A DNA stretch of 45,758 nucleotides from Nitrospinota bacterium (GTDB taxonomy: Bacteria > Nitrospinota > Nitrospinia > Nitrospinales > VA-1), in the NCBI GenBank assembly GCA_009873635.1, contig WAHY01000015.1, forward strand, positions 1 to 45,758. The letters are read 5' to 3'. The notes under the pieces were generated by a model, which did not search any database, was not told the origin of the DNA, and saw only the letters and a program-made list of their open reading frames with translations. Below are positions 16,278 to 23,554 of this stretch, piece by piece; position 1 is the first letter of the stretch, and each line of letters starts with the position of its first letter. Position numbers and translations under genes: made by a program.

Positions 16278-16684
16278 TCATTCTTTACTTTCTTCGGATG
16301 CTGACTGCATTTCATTTTTCAGTTTTGAAAAGACAGAGCAGGCTCCGGAAAAGTCAAACTGGTTTAAATGTTTTTTCACTGGGTCGAGAAACTCCCTAAT
16401 GGCCGAAATTCTGGGAAAATGACCGATACGTCTTCCAACACTTTTTCCAGTTTGAATTCGATTTGCACAATATCTATTTTCCCGGCTTCAATTTTTGATA
16501 CATCAAGGATGTCATTGATGATGGTCAGCAGGTTTTTTGACGAGGAATTTATTTTTTGCAGATAGTCATTTTGGACCGGGGTCAGTTCAGTGCTCATGAC
16601 AAGTTGGGTGAGTCCCAGGGTGCCATTCATTGGAGAACAACATCTTTTTAAAAGATGAGAATTTTTATCTTTTTCTTCAACCAT
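16278..16684 (-). pseudogene. Relic of a hybrid histidine kinase (HisKA plus out-of-frame C-terminal tail)
   Basis: The longest frame (16376-16684, 102 codons) is a HisKA dimerisation domain: PMNGTLGLTQL, then LTPVQNDYL, then LLTIINDILDVSKIEAGK. The H-box that should read SHEIRTPMNG is disrupted (SHLLKRCCSPMNG), which destroys the phosphorylation-site context. The frame stops at 16376 with no HATPase domain. A second minus-strand frame then continues to a TGA at 16278-16280 and encodes EFLDPVKKHLNQFDFSGACS. That pattern is common at the C-terminal ends of hybrid kinases and Hpt domains. The simplest reading is an internal deletion that removed the ATPase and receiver parts, plus a frameshift. 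The frame stays open about 85 bases upstream of 16684 but has no start codon there. Confidence 0.7.
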
Positions 16685-16973
16685 GAGATAACCCGATAAC
16701 TCTTCAAGGTGGTCAAACTTAATAATTAGAAGTTGGGCAATTTTTGTGCCAGCAAAAAATAATATTTTCCTCTATGTAAAATAAAGAGTTATGGCGTTTA
16801 TATGGATGTCTTGTTCTGGTTTTGTAAAGCGATGTTTACAGTTTATGTGTTTGAATGTATATTTTTTAAGGCGGGGTTTTGGAACGTTAACTGGATAGAT
16901 ATTTTTCTATATATGGAATAAATACATTAAAATAACAGTCTTTCTTAGAATTTGAATTTGAACAGGAGTAAAG

Positions 16974-17531
16974 ATGAAACGGCTAGTGGTTTTGGCGATT
17001 TGTTTTTGGGGTGCTTTTTTTATGTTGGCAGGATCATCTTTTGCGGTATCAAAAGAATACTTGTTTCCTTCGCCTAGTTATAAGCCGCCTTGTGACACTT
17101 CTAAACGGACAATTTGTACTATTGAAATCTGGTTAGGTCATAAACATAAAAAAAAGAAAAAAGAGATTCGAAAATTTCTAAAATCCAACTCCCTTAAAGT
17201 ATTGGGGCATACGGTCCAGTTTTGGAGGCGTGGTAATGGGCATCCCCCTACTAATATTGCCATTGGCAGCGCTGTCAGTGCTGAAGATGCACGTTTCGTG
17301 ATTGATTTTGCGCTTAAGTATAACGACCGGGTGGATGGCTTGATTTTGCGTCCGCTCAATCCGCCTAATTATGCGGCGGTTGCTACTTCAGCATGGGACG
17401 AATTGTCCGAAGTTGCTATTACCCCTGAGGAGCTGGAAAAATTACGTGATCCCAAATTGACTACAGAAGAGTTTCACTCTCTTTATTATGAGCTCACCAA
17501 CGAAGCAGGTGTTCAGCAAAAATTCTATTAG
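16974..17531 (+). CDS. Secreted protein of unknown function with a Lys-rich segment
   Basis: This is a 185-residue protein with a clear signal peptide (hydrophobic about residues 3-22, cleavage near SFA-VSK) and good upstream AGGAGT. The mature part has two Cys residues close together (PPCDTSKRTICT), a strongly basic stretch HKHKKKKKEIRK near residue 58, and a mixed alpha/beta region to the C-terminus. I recognise no family. The two Cys could form a disulfide in the periplasm, and the basic patch could bind an anionic surface. It stands alone between the kinase relic and yajC. Confidence 0.65.
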   Translation: MKRLVVLAICFWGAFFMLAGSSFAVSKEYLFPSPSYKPPCDTSKRTICTIEIWLGHKHKKKKKEIRKFLKSNSLKVLGHTVQFWRRGNGHPPTNIAIGSAVSAEDARFVIDFALKYNDRVDGLILRPLNPPNYAAVATSAWDELSEVAITPEELEKLRDPKLTTEEFHSLYYELTNEAGVQQKFY

Positions 17532-17712
17532 TCCGTAGGTGGGTTAGGTAACAATAAAAGGGTGCCTGTATGGCGGCAGGTTAGTTATGGCGTTATGCTG
17601 GCAATTTTCAGATTTTGCCTCCCCACTGGAAAAGAATGTTTACTTGACCCACGGCAACTTTTTCCTTGTCAGAGAGGGTTGTGCGATTTACCGCATGCTT
17701 TTACGCCAAAGT

Positions 17713-17741
17713 TTGACAAATGGGGTGGGATTTGATAGAAG
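17713..17741 (+). promoter_or_regulatory. Possible sigma-70-type promoter before yajC-secDF
   Basis: TTGACA at 17713-17718 matches the -35 consensus. Seventeen bases later, TAGAAG at 17736-17741 matches four of six -10 positions. It lies about 45 bases upstream of the yajC start and would drive yajC-secD-secF. This is a motif match only. Confidence 0.35.
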
Positions 17742-17787
17742 CTAAACCTTTGAATTATAAAAAAATCTACTTTTCTGGGAAGATATC

Positions 17788-18102
17788 ATGCTCGATTTAG
17801 CATTTGCTATGGCACCGCCACCAGAGGGTGGTGAACCTGGTGGAGGAAGTTTGCTTGCATTGCTTCCGCCAATGATCATGATGTTCATGATCTTTTACTT
17901 TGTTCTTATTCGTCCGCAGCAGAAAAAACAACAGGAAGCGCGCAAAATGGTTGATGAGCTGAAAGAGGGCGATTCTGTTGTAACATTAAGTGGTATTCAT
18001 GGAACCATTAAAAAACTTAAGGAAGATACGGTTATGCTGCAAATTGCAGACAATGTTCGAGTCAAAATAAACCGCTCTTCCATTGGTTCGAAGAAAGATT
18101 AA
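17788..18102 (+). CDS. yajC: Sec translocase accessory subunit YajC
   Basis: This is a 104-residue membrane protein. After a Pro/Gly-rich N-terminus there is one transmembrane helix (about residues 26-46, rich in Met and Phe). The YajC signature IRPQQKKQQE follows, then the cytoplasmic DELKEGDSVVTLSGIHG domain. It associates with SecDF to assist protein export. It is the first gene of yajC-secD-secF, with GGAAG before the ATG at 17788. Confidence 0.93.
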   Translation: MLDLAFAMAPPPEGGEPGGGSLLALLPPMIMMFMIFYFVLIRPQQKKQQEARKMVDELKEGDSVVTLSGIHGTIKKLKEDTVMLQIADNVRVKINRSSIGSKKD

Positions 18103-18125
18103 GTTGATGCATGAGGTTTTAAGTA

Positions 18126-19679
18126 ATGTATAAGGATCTTAAATGGAAAATCCCTTTGATACTCGCTGTAGTGCTTGGTGCAATTTGGCTCGCGTATCCA
18201 TTGAAGGAAAAAATTGCCCTGGGCCTTGACCTGCAGGGGGGGATGCATCTGGTGCTTGAAGTTAAGGTTGAGAAAGCAGTAGAAGCAAGCCTGGACAGAC
18301 TGGCTGATGATATTAAGAGGGATATTACTGAAGAAGACTTGGAAGTAGACCGCATCAAAGTCATATTCTCAAATAGACAGATTAATATAAGGATGGTGGA
18401 TCAGTTGGATCTGCCACCAGTTAAAACCGTTCTGGAGAAATACCCCTTTTTCAGCCTGGTCAGTGAAGACTCAGACGGACTCGGGCTGATATACCAATTG
18501 AGTCAGGACCAGATTAAGCAGATAGAGCAAAACGCAGTGAGTCAGGGATTGGAGACGATTCGCAACAGGGTAGACCAGTTTGGTGTTTCAGAACCGACCA
18601 TTCAGGTGCAGGGAGTAAAACGGATTCTCGTGCAGTTGCCCGGTGTGAAAGATCCCGAGAGAGCCATAAACCTGATAGGAAAAACTGCCCGGCTGGAATT
18701 CAAGCTGTTGGATGAAGAAAACAGTTTGCAGCAGGCTCTTGATGGAAATATTCCTGATGGGGATGAAGTTTTATACCAACGAATAGAAAATAAGGAAAGC
18801 GGGGCCGTTACCAAAGATCCTTATCTTTTAAAGAAACGCGCTGTTTTGACAGGTGAGACATTGACGGGTGCTGAGGTTCGCTTTGATTCTGATTTCAATG
18901 AACCTTATGTTGCTTTGAACTTTAACAGCGTCGGTGCCATGATTTTTCAGCAGGTGACGCGTGAGAATATCAAAAAACGTCTGGCAATTGTTTTGGATGA
19001 TAACGTTTATTCGGCGCCTGTTATTCAGGATGAAATAGCAGGTGGACGGGCTCAGATCACGGGTCGATTTACTTCTTCTGAAGCAAGAGACCTGGCTATT
19101 GTTCTCAGGGCAGGCGCGCTTCCTGCACCTGTGGTTATCCTTGAGAATAGAACGGTTGGTCCATCGCTCGGACAGGATTCCATTAATAAAGGAATCACTT
19201 CTATTATTTATGGCGGGCTTCTTGTCGTGGCCTTTATTGCCATCTATTACAAACTGTCCGGCATAATCGCTGTGGTTGCGCTGTTTCTCAATATTATTCT
19301 CCTGGCAGGAGCGCTGGCTTATTTTGGAGCGGCTTTGACATTGCCAGGCATTGCAGGAATTATTCTCACAGTAGGTATGGCGATTGATGCTAACGTGCTG
19401 GTGTTCGAAAGGATCCGTGAAGAAATAAGAATTGGTAAGACGGTGAGGGCTGCAATCGAAGCGGGCTTTTCCAAAGCATTTCGAACTATTGTTGATGCGA
19501 ATATTACCACCTTCATTGCTGCAGTCGTTTTGTTTCAGTTTGGCACTGGCCCCATAAAAGGGTTTGCCATTACTTTATGTATAGGAATCGCGGCCAGCAT
19601 GTTCACAGCGGTATTTGTGAGCAGGGCTATTTTTGATGGAACAATGAGCCAAAGAAAACTGGATAAATTAAGTATATAA
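18126..19679 (+). CDS. secD: Protein translocase subunit SecD
   Basis: This 517-residue inner-membrane protein uses the proton gradient to pull exported proteins through SecYEG. It has the N-terminal helix, then the GLDLQGGMHLVLEV motif. The large periplasmic domain contains GLETIRNRVDQFGVSEP and VQLPGVKDP. The RND-type membrane domain has GQDSINKG, ILTVGMAIDANVLVFERIREE and the Asp in AIDANV. The length is typical of short SecD forms. It lies 23 bases after yajC and 2 bases before secF. Confidence 0.96.
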   Translation: MYKDLKWKIPLILAVVLGAIWLAYPLKEKIALGLDLQGGMHLVLEVKVEKAVEASLDRLADDIKRDITEEDLEVDRIKVIFSNRQINIRMVDQLDLPPVKTVLEKYPFFSLVSEDSDGLGLIYQLSQDQIKQIEQNAVSQGLETIRNRVDQFGVSEPTIQVQGVKRILVQLPGVKDPERAINLIGKTARLEFKLLDEENSLQQALDGNIPDGDEVLYQRIENKESGAVTKDPYLLKKRAVLTGETLTGAEVRFDSDFNEPYVALNFNSVGAMIFQQVTRENIKKRLAIVLDDNVYSAPVIQDEIAGGRAQITGRFTSSEARDLAIVLRAGALPAPVVILENRTVGPSLGQDSINKGITSIIYGGLLVVAFIAIYYKLSGIIAVVALFLNIILLAGALAYFGAALTLPGIAGIILTVGMAIDANVLVFERIREEIRIGKTVRAAIEAGFSKAFRTIVDANITTFIAAVVLFQFGTGPIKGFAITLCIGIAASMFTAVFVSRAIFDGTMSQRKLDKLSI

Positions 19680-19681
19680 AT

Positions 19682-20578
19682 ATGAAAATTATTGGTAGCG
19701 AAACCCATTTTGATTTCATGGGTAAAATTAAAGCAGCCGTAACCATTTCAGGGTTGGTAATCTTGATGGGTCTGGCTTCTATAGTCCTGTCAGGTGGGTT
19801 GAAGTATGGCATTGACTTTTCTGGGGGGACTCTCGTTCAACTCCAGTTTAAAACCGCTCCGGATCTGGAGGTCATTAGGGATGGTTTGAAGTCAATTGGA
19901 CTTGGAGAAAGCACAATCCAGGAATTCGGGACTAAACGCGATATTCTCATCCGTGTTCAACGATCAGAGGAAAAACTCGAAGCTGTAGGCTCCAGGATTC
20001 GCAACAGTCTCGGCGAAAAGTTCAATAAGGCTGACATCACTGTTGAAAGAGTAGAAATGGTAGGTCCTAAGGTAGGGCGTGACCTGAGGGAAAAAGCGCT
20101 CCTTTCAATCTTGTATGCAATTATTGGAATTGTAATTTATATTTCATGGCGTTTTGAACTTCAGTACGCTATTGCCGCAATCATAGCCCTGGTACATGAT
20201 GTTCTGGTTACTATGGGAGCATTTTCGATTTTAGACAAAGAATTCACCCTTGTGATTGTCGCCGCATTTTTGACCATCATTGGTTATTCATTAAACGATA
20301 CTATTGTTGTTTTCGACCGTATTCGTGAGAACCTTCGCCGTAAAGGTAAAAATACACTTACCCAAATCATCAATGCAAGTATCAATCAGACCTTAAGCAG
20401 GACGCTCCTCACCTCAGGAACAACACTGCTGGTAGTGGTTGCGCTATTTTTCTTTGGAGGAGAAATCATCCATGATTTTTCTTTTGCTTTGCTGGTAGGT
20501 GTTCTGGTTGGAACTTACTCATCCATCTTTATTGCCAGTGTGTTTCTCGTTTTTTGGGACTCACGAAGTCGAGCCTGA
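19682..20578 (+). CDS. secF: Protein translocase subunit SecF
   Basis: This is a 298-residue inner-membrane partner of SecD. Motifs are KYGIDFSGGTLVQL near the N-terminus, VGPKVGRDLREKAL, and the six-helix region with LTIIGYSLNDTIVVFDRIREN, in which the Asp of YSLNDT is the proton-path residue. The start codon is two bases after the secD stop, so the two are translationally coupled. No C-terminal extension is present. Confidence 0.96.
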   Translation: MKIIGSETHFDFMGKIKAAVTISGLVILMGLASIVLSGGLKYGIDFSGGTLVQLQFKTAPDLEVIRDGLKSIGLGESTIQEFGTKRDILIRVQRSEEKLEAVGSRIRNSLGEKFNKADITVERVEMVGPKVGRDLREKALLSILYAIIGIVIYISWRFELQYAIAAIIALVHDVLVTMGAFSILDKEFTLVIVAAFLTIIGYSLNDTIVVFDRIRENLRRKGKNTLTQIINASINQTLSRTLLTSGTTLLVVVALFFFGGEIIHDFSFALLVGVLVGTYSSIFIASVFLVFWDSRSRA

Positions 20579-20788
20579 ATCGGTCTTAGGGTTAATAGGC
20601 ATACCAATTAAACTTAGCTAGCCAAAGAAGCATGGCTTTGTTGGAATCATTTGCAATCCTATTCTGGCCCATGCTACATTTCTCAAAGAATATAAGATAA
20701 TACATAATAGCTTTTGCTGAAAAAGGGATATCGTGTACCTGTCATTCCTCATAATTTGAGGGATTAAGCCTTAATAGAGAGTAAAATA

Positions 20789-21529
20789 TTGAGTGTTTCA
20801 CCCAAAATTCAACTTGAGCAATTAATCCTACTGCAAAAAATGGATAATGATATTGCCGAGCACAGAAAACTCCTTGCTGATATCCCTGTTCAGATTGATT
20901 CTGGACTTGCGGAATTAGAAGAGAAGAAGAAGGTTCTTTCAAACGCTAAAGAAGAAATAGAAAATCTACAAAAAAATCGTAAGGATATTGAGTTAGAGGT
21001 TCAGGGTGAAAATGATCATATGGCTAAAGCCAAGACGAAGCTGCCAGCTGTAAAAACCAACAAAGAATATACGGCCATTCTTGCCGAAGTGGAAACGATT
21101 AAAGAAAAAGTAGCGGGGCTGGAAGATAAAGAACTTGAAATAATGGAAATTCTGGAAGAAAAACAAAAAGAGATTCCGGCAATTGAAAAAAAATGTAAGG
21201 AAGAGGATTCTCATTTTCAGGAATACAAAGCGAAAAAAGATGCTGAGCTTGAAAGGATGAAAAAGGAGTTGGATTCGCTGTTAGCCAAGCGTGATAGCGT
21301 CACAGATCAGATCGATAAGGTGATGGTACAAAGATATGAAAAACTGGTTAAAGCCCGTGATGGTCAAGCTGTAGTTTTGTTGCGCGAAAATGTTTGCCAG
21401 GGTTGTTTTCAGCAGGTTCTACCGCAAATGGTGATTAATGTTAAAGTTGGCGAATCGATTCAGCAGTGTTCAAACTGTATGTGTTTTTTATATTGGGAAG
21501 AAGTATCTGAAGCCGCAACGCCGAAGTAA
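20789..21529 (+). CDS. Coiled-coil zinc-ribbon protein (C4-type, CdsZ-like)
   Basis: This is a 246-residue protein made of a long antiparallel coiled coil (residues about 10-195, rich in Glu and Lys, with KTNKEYTAILAEVE in the middle) and a C-terminal zinc ribbon. The ribbon has CQGCFQQVLPQ and, about 25 residues on, CSNCMCFLYW. This architecture is shared by the widespread C4-type zinc-ribbon family found next to the RNase P RNA gene in many bacteria, as here. Its function is poorly known; nucleic-acid binding is a reasonable guess. The start is a TTG at 20789. Its last codons and stop lie inside the 5' P1 strand of rnpB. Confidence 0.85.
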   Translation: MSVSPKIQLEQLILLQKMDNDIAEHRKLLADIPVQIDSGLAELEEKKKVLSNAKEEIENLQKNRKDIELEVQGENDHMAKAKTKLPAVKTNKEYTAILAEVETIKEKVAGLEDKELEIMEILEEKQKEIPAIEKKCKEEDSHFQEYKAKKDAELERMKKELDSLLAKRDSVTDQIDKVMVQRYEKLVKARDGQAVVLLRENVCQGCFQQVLPQMVINVKVGESIQQCSNCMCFLYWEEVSEAATPK

Positions 21530-21897
21530 ACCGGGTGACCGCTGTTTCGGTTTTATAACCGGGAGAGAGGAAAGTCCGGGCTCCACAGGGCAGGATACTC
21601 CGTAACGCGGAGTGAGGGCGACCTTAAGGAAAGTGCCACAGAAAATATACGGCCTACCCGGCTTTGTGCCGGCGGCAAAGGTGAAAAGGCGAGGTAAGAG
21701 CTCACCAGTATCGTTGGTGACAGCGGTAGCTTGGTAAACCCTATCCGGAGCAAGATCAAATAGGAAAGTGCTTGAGGGCGGCCCGTCCGAAACTTTCGGG
21801 TTGATTGCTTGAGCCTGTTGGTAACAGCAGGCCTAGATTAATGGTCACCGCTTCATGTTTCATGAAGTACAAAACCCGGCTTATGGTTTGCTTCGGC
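21520..21897 (+). ncRNA. rnpB: RNase P RNA (type A), rnpB
   Basis: This is the catalytic RNA of RNase P, which matures tRNA 5' ends. The universal cores are present: GAGGAAAGTCCGGGCTCC, ACAGAAAATATACGGCC, a GGTAAACCC block, and the 3' ACAAAACCCGGCTTAT. End pairing fixes the limits. P1 is formed by CCGAAGTAAACC (21521-21532) with GGTTTGCTTCGG (21885-21896), extended by one G-C pair. P2 is formed by GGTGACC (21534-21540) with GGTCACC (21843-21849). By this structure the RNA begins about 10 bases before the end of the upstream coding sequence. The 5' end must therefore come from processing of a read-through transcript or from a promoter inside that gene. Confidence 0.95.
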
Positions 21898-21982
21898 TTA
21901 TCGGCAACTACCGCCTTCCTTGCCAAATGCAGAATCCGGATGGTTTTCCGGGCTGAATGCAATTAAGTTTAATCCCTGCCTT

Positions 21983-22159
21983 CTATTGATTGGTTCTTCG
22001 TGTTTTAACGTGTTGTTGAATCTTTTCTCCCAATGGGTCCGGGAGTGAAACACTGTGCAGTGCATTGATGAGAAACACTATTGCTGCCAGCAGGCTGATT
22101 GGCAGTATATAGTTGGTTATGGGTTTGGAAGATTTTCTTTTTGGATAAGTTGTGTGCAC
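21983..22159 (-). CDS. Small single-pass membrane protein (58 aa)
   Basis: This is a 58-residue frame starting at GTG 22159, preceded five bases upstream by a strong AAGGAGG. The product has a basic N-terminus (YPKRKSSKP), one transmembrane helix (about ITNYILPISLLAAIVFLINA) and a charged C-terminus. An ATG 24 bases upstream would place the Shine-Dalgarno sequence inside the gene, so GTG is the better start. No family is recognised. It runs toward rnpB on the opposite strand. Confidence 0.5.
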   Translation of the reverse strand: MHTTYPKRKSSKPITNYILPISLLAAIVFLINALHSVSLPDPLGEKIQQHVKTRRTNQ

Positions 22160-22516
22160 GTTTTCCTCCTTGAAGTGGTGCATTAATTTCTCTTGCCTTA
22201 TCGGCTGAAAAACACGCTTTCATTATCCTTTGGTTCATTTAGCGAATTAACCCCCCTAATTCATAGCTTTTCAACTCACCTGTTTTACACTTGCCGCAAC
22301 CTGGGGCGATTCCCCTGTTTTCGCTTATATTCGTGATCCAGTCGTGATTTAGGGAAAAACCCCTTGATTTTAAAGTTAATTAAGCCGTAAACCATATATA
22401 GAATAAGTTTCTGAGTGAAATTTCCCGGCTATTGTTTGCTTACTGGTTTTGCTATTAAGAAGTATTTGCAATTGAAAGTTGCTATTTCTGCCCTTCATAT
22501 AAATTGAATAACCTTT
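22160..22516. other. Intergenic region, divergent promoters likely
   Basis: About 357 bases separate the minus-strand small membrane protein from the PAP2 gene. No coding potential is convincing. GGGG-CGATT-CCCC at 22303-22315 and AGGG-AAAAAC-CCCT at about 22352-22365 are short hairpins without good T-runs. The region should hold outward promoters for both flanking genes. Confidence 0.4.
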
Positions 22517-23554
22517 ATGAGTCCTGATAATTCGCTAAAACACTGGTGGGTCATTTTTGTCATTTTTGGACTGTATTTTTATGCCACTAATGCATTAGCG
22601 GGCGAAGCTCACCTGAAAGTTGAAGAGAAGGGCAGATCATTAAGCCGCCATGTGTTGTCGGGAAAGTCGGAATATCCGCAGGGAAAACCAGTGCCGAATT
22701 ACTTTTCTACTAATTCATTTTCAGGAAACTATATGAATGAAGGCAATGAACTACTACTTGCCGCAAACAATCACTATTCATCAGCGCTGAAAGAAAAAAC
22801 CGATCGGTCAAGTTTGCGTGGCGGTTTAAAGCTGAATAAAAACTATTTTAAAAACATATTGACGGATACCGGTTATATGCTGACGTCACCCTGGCGCTGG
22901 GATAAATCTGACTGGTACACCGCTTCAACGGTTGCAGGGGTTACCGGTGTATTATTTTTTCTGGATGATGAATTCAGGGAAGATTTCAAAGAAGGTCGAA
23001 GCTCTACCACTGATGACATATCGAGTGTGTTTGAGCCGTTTGGCAATTCAGCTGTTATGTTCCCTCTCATGGCAGGCTTTTACCTTTATGGCAATCTTTG
23101 GGAAAATGAAAAAATTGAACGAACTGCTTTACTTGCGACAGAAAGTTTTTTGATTACCAGCCTGTTCACGGGAGTATTAAAATTGATGATGGGTCGGACA
23201 CGCCCTTTCGACGGGGTTTCTGAATTTGAGTTTAAAGGACCGAGTACAGGAAATAAAGCTTTTCCTTCCGGACATACTTCAACGGCCTTTGCCATCGCAA
23301 CAGTTGTGGCTAATGAATATGAGCATGTTCCTTTAGCCGCACCAATTTCCTACGGTCTCGCGACCTTGACAGGTCTTTCCCGGTTGAACGATCAAAAACA
23401 TTGGGCTTCGGACGTGTTTTTTGGTGCTGTGCTGGGTTATTTCACTTCAAAGACGCTGCTCAAGCTTCACAGTAATAAAAAAGGCCGACACTTTACCATT
23501 TATCCACAAACGAACTATAAAGGTGGAGGACTGGTCTTTTCGACAAACTTTTAA
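22517..23554 (+). CDS. PAP2 superfamily phosphatase
   Basis: This is a 345-residue exported or membrane protein with an N-terminal hydrophobic signal (residues about 10-28, cleavage near ALA-GEA) and a PAP2/vanadium-haloperoxidase-like core. The three-part active site is clear: KLMMGRTRPF, then FPSGHTSTAFA, then SRLNDQKHWASDV with the catalytic His and Asp. Such enzymes dephosphorylate lipid phosphates (phosphatidate, undecaprenyl pyrophosphate) on the outer face of the membrane. The C-terminus ends in a beta-rich tail. Its stop interlocks with the stop of the convergent OleC-like gene at a shared TTAA. Confidence 0.85.
   Translation: MSPDNSLKHWWVIFVIFGLYFYATNALAGEAHLKVEEKGRSLSRHVLSGKSEYPQGKPVPNYFSTNSFSGNYMNEGNELLLAANNHYSSALKEKTDRSSLRGGLKLNKNYFKNILTDTGYMLTSPWRWDKSDWYTASTVAGVTGVLFFLDDEFREDFKEGRSSTTDDISSVFEPFGNSAVMFPLMAGFYLYGNLWENEKIERTALLATESFLITSLFTGVLKLMMGRTRPFDGVSEFEFKGPSTGNKAFPSGHTSTAFAIATVVANEYEHVPLAAPISYGLATLTGLSRLNDQKHWASDVFFGAVLGYFTSKTLLKLHSNKKGRHFTIYPQTNYKGGGLVFSTNF

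Noticed and set aside
20622-20642. AGCCA/TGGCT hairpin after secF
   Set aside because: The short, imperfect stem is followed by no T-run; not supported as a terminator.
22303-22315. GGGG-CGATT-CCCC hairpin
   Set aside because: A four-pair stem with only TGTTTT after it is too weak to call a terminator, and no gene ends nearby on that strand.
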